Below are positions 37,001 through 48,594 of a stretch of DNA of 64,000 nt, one piece after another. Position 1 is the first letter of the stretch. Each line of letters opens with the position of its first letter. A model generated the notes under the pieces. That model searched no databases. It saw only the letters and a list, made by a program, of their open reading frames with translations, and was not told the DNA's origin. Source of the DNA: Anisodus tanguticus (Eukaryota; Streptophyta; Magnoliopsida; Solanales; Solanaceae); contig JAVYJV010000041.1 in the NCBI GenBank assembly GCA_034509755.1, positions 1,160,801 to 1,224,800 of the forward strand, read 5' to 3'. A program made the translations under genes and the position numbers.

Positions 37001-37771
37001 GTTGATTGGTATAGTTGAGTAATAATTTTTTGAATTTAAAAAATCAAAATTTTGATTAAATAAATTGTCATTTGTAAGATTATTCAATTTATTTTTAGAT
37101 GAATTAAGAGATCTTTTCTTCAAATTTTGAATATTGTTTGATGAAAATATTGATGACGTTTTAGATACATTTGAATCAGTAGATCCAATTAAATTATCAA
37201 AAGAATTATTTTTTTCATCTTTGTTTTTAAACAAAAATTCAAACTTAGTTGGTGTTAGATTACCAATTGGTTTTGAACTTACAGAATTATTTAATTTATA
37301 ATCAATTCTATTCAAATTTGGTATACTATTCACTTTATTTGAAACATATTTTATTGGTTTATCATTGAAATAAACTTTATCAGAATTATTTTCTAAATTA
37401 TTATCAGAGTTTAAAGTAGGAAACATAAACTTGTTTTCAGATCTTAAACTGAAATTTAAATATTTTTTTGAAAATTCTAAATTATCTTTATAAAAATTAT
37501 TTTCATAATTATCAATTTTTCTATATTTTTTATAACTATTATCAATGAAATTGTTTTTTAGTTTAAAAAAATTATCTTTATTAAAAGTTGAATTTGAACT
37601 TAATGTTTTATTTTGTTCATAATTATGATTTGAGTTAATTAAATCATCATCTAATTGATTTTTATTTGAAATAAACTGATTATTTAAATGAGTATTTTTT
37701 GAATTTCTTATTAAATTATCAATTGAAAGTTGTTTAAATTTATCCTCAATATTTCTCTTTTGACTGTTCAT
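34057..37771 (-). CDS. OTOP: Otopetrin proton channel
   Basis: Four exons, 37771-36975, 36353-36242, 36049-34161 and 34108-34057, join in phase to 949 residues. Otopetrins are multi-pass, proton-selective channels. Diagnostic segments include PLHYFEVFYLYLYSVSILFL, IFGLSSMVYNGLEF, ARIGLMHLIGTNICVWIRIL and the C-terminal LPLSIFYRFHCAITFAEIWK. The first ~266 residues are a cytosolic, Asn/Lys/Ser-rich region unique to exon 1; the phase-2 join AA|A linking it to TAGFIVGSSIYGQ supports it. A second Asn/Ser-rich insert (~525-735) lies in the loop between the two halves of the channel. The last exon has only 17 codons including the stop. The start is less sure, because an upstream coding exon at 39863-39505 is phase-compatible. 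Confidence 0.92.
36413..36568 (-). repeat. ~26 bp minisatellite in otopetrin intron 1
   Basis: Six units of 25-27 bp, best seen at 36439-36464 and 36465-36489 (AGTTTATAATAAAGTTT then AATAAAT). The remaining units keep AAAGTTTGATAAATT-like endings. The array fills a quarter of the 621 bp intron. Confidence 0.7.
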
Positions 37772-39504
37772 CTTTTATCAATAAACATAATAAACTTATC
37801 ATTTTTAATTTTTAAAATAAAAATCTTGATACTTAAAAGTTTATGAAACTTAATATTTAAACTTTAAAAGAATAGATAAACAGTCAATAAACATTTTTAA
37901 TTTAAAAACTTTTTGAACACATTTTGAAACTATTTTTCAAATACTGAATCAATTGATGAAACTTAAAAACTAAATTTATTAGATGAAACTTAACTATTTA
38001 ATAACTGAATAAATTGATGAAACTTAGCTATTTAAAAACTAAATTAGGTAATGAAACTTAAAATTTTAAAAACTTAAATTGTTAAATAAAACTTCTCAAA
38101 AACAAAATCAATTTATTAAACTAAAGAATACTTAAAAAAACTTATTAAAAATATATATTTTTAATAATAAAATTGACTTAAAAAACTTTTTATTCATAAA
38201 TTAAACACTTGAAAATTTAACTGATTCAAATTAAATTTGCATCTTTTTAATGATCTTAATATTATTAATAAAAAAAATGAAAAAACTAAAAAAAAATTTT
38301 TTTAAGAACATTTTCAAAACTCATCAAAACATTAAAAAATTTTTTTAGAACAAAATAAAAAGTAGTTAACTTGTAAAAAAAAAAGTTGTTCAAAAAGCTT
38401 AAAAAACAAATATGAAACTAAAAAGTTTAATAATTAAGTGAGAAAGTTTTAAAATTTGGTTAAAAGTTTTTTATATAATTAATATTATTAAACTGAAATA
38501 ATACTTGACACCTAAAGATTAGTTAAATTACATTTAGAAATTTTTTTTATCTTAACTTATTGAAGCAAATAGCAATCAATTTATTTTTAAAATTTAATTT
38601 TATACATAAAAAAATTTTGGCCAGCTTGAACTTGAAACGTATTTTTAAAATAAAGTTTAAGACCCTGATTTTATAATCAACTTAAAAATAGTATTTTATG
38701 ATAAAATACTTTATTTTATTAAATTTTCAAATATCAATTTATATTTTCATAACAAGTTATTTTAATCTATTAATTATTGATTTTAAACTTTTAAAGTAAC
38801 TTAAAATTAATATTTTTTTAAATTCAAAGAGCTCTAAAACTTGAAAAATTGTTAATTAAAATACGATAAAAATTTCAATTTCTTGTTTATAATATTTAAT
38901 TGTATCACAACACACTTATAAAATTTTAAAACTTTTTAATTGAAACAAAATAGCTTTTTATAAACTCTTTTAAAGCTTCTTAAATGAAATTTTTTTACAA
39001 TTTTTAACTCAAAAATTATTTAAAATTTTTCTCATTTTTTAAAACTTAATCAAAGCTGATTAGTAATTTTGAAATTCTTATTCAAAACTTCTTACTAAAT
39101 ACATTGTAATGTTGAAAAAAAATTTAATTTAAAAATTTTACAAAAATTTGAAACTAAACAATACAACTTCATAGTTTTTTAACTTCATAGCTTCAAGACA
39201 AAATTGACGCTCTAACTAATTAGAAAGTTAATTTTACATAAAAAATTTTGAATAAAATTAAAAATTGTAAATGTATTACAATTAGAATCAAAAATTAATT
39301 ATACAAGAAGTCTATTGAAACAGAAAAGCTTATCTATTAGCTTAAAAGTAAAAGTGAGTTAGTAAAAAGTTAAGCAAATAAAAAACTTAATAAAGTTATG
39401 GTTGAATTAGTTTGAAACTTATTAAAGTAGAAATAAAATATATTTTTTATAATTAACTAATTAATTTAAATTATTTTTAAAAAAAAACCATGGTTAAAAC
39501 TTAC
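37772..39504. other. Spacer, or first intron, upstream of the otopetrin exon
   Basis: No coding exon seen on either strand. If the exon at 39505-39863 belongs to otopetrin, this is a ~1.7 kb intron. Holds the 34 bp array at 37922-38083. Confidence 0.5.
37922..38083. repeat. 34 bp minisatellite, about five units
   Basis: Units begin with GATGAAACTTA at 37955, 37982, 38016 and (as AATGAAACTTA) 38050; three are 34 bp and one is 27 bp. A diverged unit precedes at 37922. Each unit ends in CTGAATAAATT or CTAAATTA-like sequence. Confidence 0.75.
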
Positions 39505-39863
39505 TTTGCATAGAGATCATTTCGTTTTTTTGAATATTGAATTGATAAATTACAATTTTCTTTTAGTTTTTTTTTAGTTGAATCAACATTTGTTGTCATT
39601 TTTAAAGTTGTTGAAGATTTTTTCTTTTTTTCTTTAGTAGATTTTTGAAAATTTTTATTTAAACAACCAGTTGAATTAGCTAACTTTTGAACAATTGATA
39701 CTTGTTGCTTTAATTCTTGATTATTTAAATTTGTATAACTTCCATTTGTTAAATTATTTAAACTGTTTTTAATTGATCTATTATTTAATTGATTTTCTTC
39801 ATCCGGCTGAGAATTAATCTCTAATGTTTCTTTCAAACAGCCGAAAACTTCTAAAAATTTCAT
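39505..39863 (-). CDS. Orphan first exon, possibly an alternative otopetrin start
   Basis: An ATG opens a 119-codon frame that ends in a strong GCAAA|GTAAGT donor with a phase-2 overhang AA. The peptide is Asn/Lys/Ser-rich (LNNRSIKNSLNNLTNGSYTN, then a KEKKKKSSTT patch) and matches no family I know. No downstream exon is evident before 37771. Splicing to an AACAG acceptor inside the start of the otopetrin exon (just after position 37766) would restore frame (AA|T CAA AAG), so it could be an alternative N-terminus. That acceptor lacks the usual T-rich tract of this genome. It may instead be the first exon of an unrelated gene, or a chance frame. Confidence 0.4.
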
Positions 39864-41084
39864 TTGTACAAACTTTTAAATTTACTAAAAATAAAAATTT
39901 ATATAGAAGACATTTAAACATTAAATCTTCTAAATTAAAATCTATTGATTTGGTTTTCAGAAACAATAAAACTTTTTTAAGAATTTTTTTTTTAAGAAAA
40001 ACAGGGTAATCTTTCAACTTTGAAATGTTTACTCTAATAAGCTAAAAATTCGTTAAAAAAAATTTCAAATTTTCCCTCATAGAAAAAGTCCATATGTATA
40101 GCTTCTTTATTTTTTTTTTTGACCAACCACTGACCAGTAGTTTAAACTTTAAGAAAACTTCTTTATCTTTTTACCGCTGAAAAAAGAAAACAAGGATAAA
40201 TTATAAAAACAAGATTTTTTTTACCAGAAAGATTAATTTCTTATACCCTAAAGTCTTTGAATAAATTTCATCAGCAATTTAGCCATACCCGTTTCAAAAT
40301 TTTTTTTTGTTTTAAAAAATAACTTTCTTAATGCTATTTAATTATAAAAAATCTGTTCCAAAGTTTAAAATTTTTTTTTAGGAGAGTAATTGAATAATTT
40401 TTACTTATAAAAAACATAGTGAAAAAGATTTCAATGATTCTCATTTTAAACTATTTCTCAGAATTTAAATATACTCTCAACATATTTGCTACATATGTAT
40501 TGAAAGCTTCTAAAAAAAGAAAATTTTCTTTTTAAATCTGTTAAATTATCTATATTTAATTTTGTAAACTTATCTTTTATGAATAAGACTTATTAAAAAA
40601 ATACTAAATCATTTTATAACTTTTGACAAAATTATTTTTCTTAAACTTAGATCATTTTAATTAAAATATATAGACAAAATAGTAATTAATTTGATCTAAA
40701 AAAATTAAATTCTCCCAAAAAAAATCTCCCAAAAAAACTCTTCCTGTAAAGAAAGAATTAGGAAAAATTTTTCTAAAAAGCGAAAGTAATTTTTTTTAAA
40801 TTAAAATCTTATGATAAAAAAGCATTAAGCTTTAACAAATAATTTAGCTCTGATAAATAGACAAAAGTCACAAAACAAATAGATTTTTTATTAAGAAGGT
40901 AATGATCTTTAATGATTGCTTGTTAATTTAAAAAAAAAGAAAATAAATAAATATCTCTAAGGTTACATTGGTCAGTTAAAAAAAAAGTTCAAGAAAATAA
41001 AAATCATTTTTAATAAAGATTTTGATAAAAGTTAATCTTTTTTTTCTTAAACTTTAGAAAAGTTTTTAAAAAGTTTATTTAAAA
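39864..41084. other. Divergent spacer upstream of guanylate cyclase
   Basis: No gene seen. It must include the cyclase promoter. Short frames on both strands at 39814-40017 overlap the orphan exon and are not supported. Confidence 0.5.
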
Positions 41085-44000
41085 ATGACTTTAATTTATT
41101 TTTTGTTAATTTTTTTCTTTTCAAATGTATCAGCTTTATCCTCAAACTCAACTTCATTAATAATAGGTAGACCATTTAAAGCTAATATTGCATCAATTTT
41201 TATACGTCAAAAAAATTTGACAGTGTACTATGAAATAGTTAAACCAGCAGTTGATTTAGCTATTGAAGAATGTAATAGAAAATATAAAGATATTTTTGAA
41301 ATTAAAATTTATAGTAGGAATGACAGTGATTATTGTTATAATACAGTTTCACCTTTTTTAGCAAGTGAAGAATATTATTTACATAATACCATAGCTTTAA
41401 TTGGTCCTTCTTGTTTGTATTCATTAAATATGGTTGGTAGACTTGCTTCATTTTGGAATATACCTTTATTAACATCTGGTGGTTCATCTATTGAATTTAA
41501 TGACAAAACTTTATTTTCAACAATGACTAGGCTGAGTTATAGTTTAGATAGAGTTGCCGATTTTATGATTCAGACATTTAAAGAATTCGAATGGAAACAT
41601 GTAGCTATTTTTGTAGATGAAAATGACTTATCATCTTTAGCATTAGAAAAAACATTAAAAGAATTAATGAAAGAAGAGCAAAGTACAACAGGATATGCTT
41701 TTAATTATATTACAATGTCATTTAATAGCGGAATAAACTCAACTAAAAATTATGAAAAAATGCTTTTAGAAGCTAGTTATGAAGCTAGAGTATTTATATT
41801 TTTAGTTCAAGGAAATGCACTTCGATCTATTCTTTTAAAAGCATATGATTTAAATTTTCATGTTAAAAGTGAATATACTTTTATAACTGTTGAGCTAATA
41901 AAAGCAAGAAAAACGGATTCAATAGAGTGGTATATTTATGGAGACAAAAGAAATAAGGAAGCTAAGACAATTTTTGAAAGTCTTTTAATATTTACAATAA
42001 AAATACCCGTAACAGATGCTTATAAAAATTTTGTTTACGAAGTATCAAAAAGAGCAAGAAATGAATTTAAAAGAGACTTTACAATTGAAGATGTTAATCA
42101 AAATGTAGCAGCTCTTTATGATGCAATACTAATTTATTGTTTAGCTTTAAATGAAACTTTGGAAGATGGAGATAATCCTTATGATGGGAAACAAATATTA
42201 AAAAGAATTTGGGGTAGATCTTTTCTAAATATTGGCATAACAGGAGAAATATTAATTAATTCAAATGGAGATAGAGAAACTGATTATACATTAGATGATT
42301 TAGATCCAGAAACAGGTCAGTTTAGATCAGTTTATAATTATTTTGGGAAATCAAGAAAAATAGAAAAAGTAATAGATTTAAATATTATCTGGCCAAATAA
42401 AAGTGAAAAACCTCCTTTAGATATTCCTTATTGTGGTTTCCGCAATGAAAAACTAGAATGTAATCAAAGCATAAGCTGGTTAACTATTTTTAGTATAGTT
42501 TTAACAGTTTTAATAGTAATAAGTATTATTGGTTTTTGTGTATTTAAAATTTTAATGAAAATGAATTATGAAAGTAAATTAACAGATAATTGGTGGAAAA
42601 TACACTGGGAAGATATTCAATTTGCTGATAGAGCTAATGCTAAAAACAAATCTTCTTTATCAATGAATAAATCAGAAGCAAGCTTTAAAACAGCAAATAC
42701 TGGTAAAACATCCCATACTACTAAGACATCAGCACTTAGTTCAATGGCAACAACTTTGGCAAATGTTGATTCTTCAATTTTATGTGGTCATTACAAAGGA
42801 ATTAGAGTTGCAGTAAAACCATTAAATGTACCTAAACTTAATATAACAAGAGAAAATTTAATTGAATTTAAACAAATGAGAGAAATAATACATAATAATT
42901 TAGTAAAATTCATTGGAATTTGTGTTGAAGATACAATAACAGCAACCGTTACAGAATTGTCAGTCAGAGGATCTTTAAAAGGTAATTAAAAAATAGTTTC
43001 ATAGAAAATATTTTCTAATTTTTTTGTTAAGATATGCTTGAAAATGAAAAAATATCTATTGATTGGATGTTCAAATGTTCAATGATTAATGATATAATTG
43101 AAGGAATGTTTTATTTACACAATTCACCTATTGAATATCATGGTCATTTGAAATCTTCAAATTTAGTTGTAGATTCTAGATTCAATGTTTCTATTTGTGA
43201 TTATGGTTTAAAATCTATTTATTTACAAATCAAAACAAATGAAGAAGACTATAATCCAAGACAATTATACTGGACAGCTCCTGAACATTTACGTGATAAA
43301 TTACCATTTAAATCTGGTTCAAAAAAAGGAGATGTATATTCTTTTGCAATAATTTTACAAGAAATTATTACGCGAGTAGGACCATGGGAAAATTTACCAG
43401 AAAATCAACGTCATATTTTACAAAATCCAGAAGAACTTTTAGATCGTGTAAAAGCAGGTGTTTTACCACCCTTTAGACCTGAAATTTATCCAGAAGATTG
43501 TGAAGCTCCAGAATTAATTCCAATTCTAAACTTATGTTGGGGGGAATCACCAAATATAAGACCAGAATTTGCTGAGTTAAAACAAAAATTCAAAAAAATC
43601 ACAAGAGGTATTACTTCATCAAAATTACTTGATAATTTAATGAAAAGAGTCGAAACTTATTCAAGTAAGTTACTATACTTTAAATTTTCTTTTATTAATA
43701 TTTAATTTTTAGGTAATCTTGAAGCAATTGTCAAGAACAAAACAGAAGATATAATTATAGAAAAAGAACGAGCTGAAGAACTTTTGAATAATTTATTACC
43801 ACCTTTTATTGTTGAACAATTGAAAAATAATACCCCTGTTTTGCCAGAAACATTTCCTTCAGTCACTATTATGTTTTCTGATGTTTCAGGTTTTCAACAA
43901 TTATCAAAATCTTCTAACCCTCAACAAATAGTTAATATGTTAAATGATATTTATGATTTATTAGATAGTATTTTGGCTAACCATGATGTTTACAAAGTAA

Positions 44001-44563
44001 TGTCTTATTATTAATTTTCAATATTCTAAATTTTAAAATTTTTTTCAACTTAGCTTGAATCAATTAATGATGCATATCTTGTAGCATCAGGTGTACCAAT
44101 AAAAAATGGACAAGAGCACGTTCGTGAAATAGCATATTGCGCAATCGAAGCAAGAGAAGCAATAAGCAAATTTAAAGCAAGACATGATCCAAGTTTTAAT
44201 TTTAAACTTAGAGTAGGTATACATAGTGGTTCTTGTGTTGCTGGTGTCATTGGCTTAAAAATGCCTAAATATTGCTTATTTGGCGATACAATTAATACTG
44301 CATCAAGAATGAGTACAAATTCTGAACCAGGTAAAATTCAAATTTCTAGTAAAACAAAAGAACTTTTAGATATTTTTGGAAATTTTGTTATTTTACCGAG
44401 AGGAGAAGTACAAATAAAAGGTAAAGGTGCAATGAAAACATTTTGGTTAGATTCATTTTCAAATAAAAGAGAAATCAAAAAAATTAAAACTCGTTCATCT
44501 ACTAAACAACCTAGTACTGATTCAAATTTATTAAAAGAGAAATCAAATGAAAATACAACTTAA
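41085..44563 (+). CDS. Receptor-type membrane guanylate cyclase (natriuretic receptor-like)
   Basis: Exons 41085-42981, 43032-43664, 43713-43996 and 44054-44563 give 1107 residues; an in-frame TAA lies 18 bases before the ATG. Order: signal peptide (1-18), ANF-receptor-type ligand domain, a juxtamembrane PPLDIPYCGF motif, one membrane helix (~464-487), kinase-homology domain, coiled-coil linker (KERAEELLNNLLPPF) and cyclase domain. The kinase-homology domain keeps VAVK (K578) but has HGHLKSSN in place of HRD and DYG in place of DFG, as usual for these pseudokinases. Cyclase metal Asps are D900 and D944, guanine-selecting residues E940 and C1012, and transition-state residues N1019 and R1023, so it should make cGMP. 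INDAY replaces the usual IGDAY. The ligand is unknown; it could be a peptide, or it may be an orphan receptor. Confidence 0.95.
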
Positions 44564-44823
44564 ACATTATAATTGAATTTTATTCATAAAAATTATAAAA
44601 AATTAAGCTAAAAAATAAGTTAAACAAAAATTAAGCTAAGAAATAAGTTAAACAAATTAATGAGTGCAATTTTTTAAATGAGATTCATGATGATTTTTGT
44701 CAAAAAATTTCTTTTGCTTTGTTAGTTAAATTCGTATAATGTGAATAAATTTAAACTAATTAAATAGTATGAATATAATTAAATAGCTATAAAATAAATT
44801 AAGTATTTAATCAACTTAAGTTT

Positions 44824-46812
44824 TTATTTAACTTGGACAACTCCATTAATAGTTTTTTTCATTAAAACACCATCTTCAAAAATACTAACTGTTACAGTTT
44901 TAATACCATTTTCAATCACACACTTTGTTTCGATTTGTTGACCATTTATAAATCTTGTTGATGAACTTGTTCTTTTTGTTTTTGGATAATATTCTTCATC
45001 AGATGTTTGACTACTTGAGCTACTACAATTACTTGATGATGAAAAACTATTAAATAAATCGTCATCAAAAATTGAACTTTTTCTTGAAAAGAAATCATTT
45101 TTCATTATATCATCATCAAAAAAGTCTTTAAAAATGTCTTTTGGATCTTTAAAAATGAAACTTTTATAAACATAAAAGTCATCAAAGAAACTATCATTTC
45201 TTTGATTGAAATTATTGTAATGTGATGTTGGGAACGGATTATTTCTTCTTTTTTGATTTAAGTTACATTGATCATAAACACGTTTTTTATCATCTAAAAA
45301 AGAAGTTTTTTTAAAAAAAAGTTTTTTTAAAAAAAAGTTTTTTTTTGTTAAAATAAATTACCATTTGAAAGTATTTCATAAGCTTCAGAAATTTCTTTGA
45401 AACGTTTTTCAGCCTCATCTTTATGATCTGGATTTTTATCTGGATGCCATTTCAATGCTAACTTACGATATCTATTGAAATTCAAAAAAAAAAAATATTC
45501 AATAAAGAGTTTTTAAATGATACGATGTCATTATAACAAAAAAGGAGTATTTATTATTTAAGAAGTAGGCGATTTTAGCATTGTATACAAATTGCTTTCA
45601 AACAAGGTTACTCTTTTTTAAAGCTTAAAAGCAAGTTCACAAAGCATCAATTTTTGTTTTAAATTTTATGTTACTTAAATTTATTAAAAGTTTAATCTTT
45701 TTTCACAAAAAAAAATTTATTTATAGGTAAAGGGTTAAGTTTCCGTGTTAGTTTTCATTTCCTAAATAAATTTTTTTAGGAAAAGAAAATTCTATTTTTG
45801 TCTTCAAGTTTAAAAAACTAAATTTTATATATAACCTAAAGAACTTAAAATATTTTTGACTTAAATGAAAACTATTCTATAGCTTATCATGCGTTGGTGT
45901 TTTAACAATCTAGTTTCAATACCAAGTTAAGCATCTTTAAAGACTTTGATATTTTAAAATTTTTTGTTTCGAAAAAAAGGAAAAAAATCAAGGATTGAAG
46001 ATAAAAAATCGATAATTTTTTTTTTTTTATTTTTTAAAAAAGTTCGATGAACTAATTAACAAGGAAGAGTTTTTTTTTATTTGGGTGAAGAGATTTCCAA
46101 AGCTAAAAATATTTAAATGCTTAAATTGTTTTATCTAAAAATATATGCAAATAATTCAATTTAATTCGATAGTTGAAAGTTTTATTTTTTTAGCTCATAA
46201 TTATCCTATTGACATTTTATCTAAATATTTATCTATTTTTAAATTTTTAAACTTTTAAAATCAAACATGAAAAGATTAATTTGAAAAAATATTTTCAAAA
46301 TAAACTTAAAAGCGAGTAAACTTTGAAACTAAATAATAAATTTACTAATAACTACTAAGTTAATAAATAGACTATTAATTGAGTTAATATTTTAAAATTA
46401 TAGCTGTGCTTAAAACTGAATTTATAATAAAAATAATATTCAAGCCAATAAGTTAATTGATAAGCCAACTAATAAGTAAATGAAAAGCTAATGCTTATTT
46501 TGCTCATGAAAAAAAAATTTTTAATTAGAGTTAAATGAAGTTTTTAATTAAATTTTTTAATAAACTTAATCAATAAAAAAATTATTTACAAAGTTTCCGG
46601 TTATCAATAAGAAATGAAATTTTACACAGAAAAGTGTAAGTTAAATAAAAGCTATAAATTTAAAATGACTAATTAAATAAAGATAAAAAAGAATTTAATT
46701 CATTTGAAAATTCATTGAAAAGTTTAGATTTCTAAAAAACAACTTACGCTTTCTTTATTTCAACTTGAGATGAATTTCTATTTACATCTAAAACTTTATA
46801 ATAATCAACCAT
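44824..46812 (-). CDS. DNAJB6: DNAJB6-like J-domain co-chaperone
   Basis: Exons 46812-46748, 45471-45362 and 45293-44824 give 214 residues. The J domain (1-70) is near-typical: MVDYYKVLDVNRNSSQVEIK, then KKAYRKLALKWHPDKNPDHK with the HPD triad that activates Hsp70. DNAJB6-type proteins suppress aggregation. The next region has no Gly/Phe repeats but is Phe/Asp-rich (FFDDFYVYKSF, FKDPKDIFKDFFDDD). A Ser-rich run (FSSSSNCSSSSSQTSDEE) stands where the S/T-rich segment lies in DNAJB6. The C-terminal TRFINGQQIETKCVIENG and TINGVVQVK match the family's β-domain. The first intron is 1276 bp, long for this window. DNAJB2 or DNAJB7/8 relatives are alternatives. Confidence 0.92.
45472..46747 (-). other. 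Long DNAJB6-like intron 1
   Basis: It splits the J domain after KKA. Sequence complexity is higher than in other introns, for example around 45525-45620 and 45880-45950, but no exon or RNA gene was recognised. Confidence 0.6.
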
Positions 46813-46952
46813 TTTAAAAAGGTATTAAAATAAAAATTTGAATAAAAAAAACTAAAAGAAAAAATCAAAAGGTTTAATGTACTACTAAAATTTAAATAAA
46901 CTCGAAAAAAGTTTCTAAAAAAAATTTTAATAAAAAAAAAACTTTTTATAAA

Positions 46953-46960
46953 CTGCGCAG
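46953..46960. promoter_or_regulatory. CTGCGCAG palindrome upstream of DNAJB6-like
   Basis: An NRF1-like 8 bp palindrome about 140 bp upstream of the ATG, followed on the minus strand by TTTATAAAA. The same TGCGCA core occurs upstream of centrin and inside the element next to the USF-like gene. Confidence 0.3.
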
Positions 46961-47576
46961 GTTTAAAAATTAAGAACTTTTTTAGAAAACTTTTTATTGA
47001 AAACTTTGAAATTTTTTTTTTTCAAATTAAATTTCAAGCACACCTGATCAGCTTAAAAATTCAAAGGCTAAAAATTTTAAGAAAGTTTACCTATTAATAG
47101 AAAAATTTTATTAAAAAAAATGAAGCTTTTTTTTATTGTTAAATGAAGAAGACAATTTTTTTTTTAGAATTTATATTCTGTGTTTATTCAGTTTATTGGG
47201 TATAAATTATATAAAAAAAATTTAGTACACTTTCATTAAAGTAAGAGTGGCTTATTTTGAATTATATAGATTGTTTTTTTAAATTTAAAAGTTTCATACT
47301 TTTAAAAATTCAAAAAAGTATTTGATACAAAAAGAACCTCATACTAATTTTTCTAGTGTTTATTTTAATGAAATTAATAAAATGTCTAATCAAATAAATT
47401 AATTAAAAATAGAAATTTTTCAATTTACAATTATTTAATCTCCTTTATAATCTTAAATAAACACAATTTTAAATGTGTCATTTCAATTATTGAATAAACC
47501 TTTTTTACTAAATTAACTTTTCTTTATTAAGTTTTAAATTTTATTATTATATATCCAGAAATAATGTATACTTTAA

Positions 47577-47818
47577 TTTGTAGCTAGATTTGCTAATTTA
47601 AGTTATACTTAGTTTTGTTTATTTGAATATTACTTAGATTTGTTTTTTAAATTGTACTTAGATTTATTCATTGAAATGTAGTTAAATTTAATTATTAATA
47701 TATAATATAATTTTGATTACTAATATGTAGTTAGATTTAATAAATAACATGTAGTTAGATTTAATAAATAACATGTAGTTAGAATTGTTTATTAAAATGT
47801 AGTCAATTTTAAAATTAT
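47577..47818. repeat. 24 bp minisatellite, ten units
   Basis: Ten consecutive units, nine of exactly 24 bp. The core is ATGTAGTTAGATTTAATAAA; units at 47725-47748 and 47749-47772 are identical. Earlier units read ACTTAGATTTGTTTTTTAA-like and are more diverged, so homogenisation is centred on the right half. Confidence 0.85.
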
Positions 47819-48594
47819 ACTTAAATTGCTTGTTTTAAAAGACTACTATTTGTAGCAGTTTCTAGTTTTAAAATTACTCATAAAAATATTTTTTTATTAA
47901 AGTAGATTTATATTTATTTATTAAAGTATGTTTAGACTTCAAATTAAAGTGTAAATTTATTTATCATAAGAGGTATATTTAAATTTTTATTAAAATATCT
48001 TTTTTATTCATAAGATTAAATTCAACTCTAAAGTTTTAAAAAAAAATTCCAATCCTATTATATCCTAATTATTTTTGATGTTTCATAGATAAATTTTTTA
48101 CTAAATTTGATTAACTTTTCAAATCAATATAAAAACTATTTCAAACTATTAATGTAAGTATTGCACTAACACAATAGAAATAATTTAAAGATACCTATAA
48201 TAGCCTCTTTTTTTCAATTCTTACGCCCTTACTTGACCTATTAACTTTGAAAAGTTTTGTTGTAAAAAAAATATTCTTACCAGGCTAAAACAAAAGAAAA
48301 GTTTCAAAAAAAAGTCTTAGTTTAATGATTAATTTTTTAAAAAAAAAGTTAGAAAGTTTTATTTGGCCAAAAAAATATTTCTTTAAAATAAGGTCAAAGA
48401 AGATGGGTTAATTTAATGTTCTTTTTTAAATTTAATGAATTTAGAAATAATTTTAAAAAGTTGATTTTAATTACATATTTTGTAAAATAAATTTTATGAG
48501 TTTTTCTTAAAAATAAATTTTTCTTTTAAATCAAATATTTTTTGAGTTTATGAAATAAAAAAATAAAATTTTTCTCAAAATTTAATATAGAAAT

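Larger units (their letters stand above)
46813..48594. other. Spacer between ACTL6 end and DNAJB6-like start
   Basis: No gene seen. Contains the 24 bp array at 47577-47818 and a short GC-richer stretch at 48195-48245 (AATAGCCTC, TTACGCCCTTACTTGACC) of unknown role. Confidence 0.55.

Noticed and set aside
39824..40009. Overlapping plus and minus frames at 39814-40017
   Set aside because: Both are low-complexity and contradict each other and the better-supported orphan exon.
44050..44250. 66-codon minus frame in the guanylate cyclase
   Set aside because: Antisense shadow of the conserved cyclase exon.
47577..47818. CRISPR-like array
   Set aside because: Units are contiguous with no unique spacers, and the DNA is eukaryotic; it is a minisatellite.
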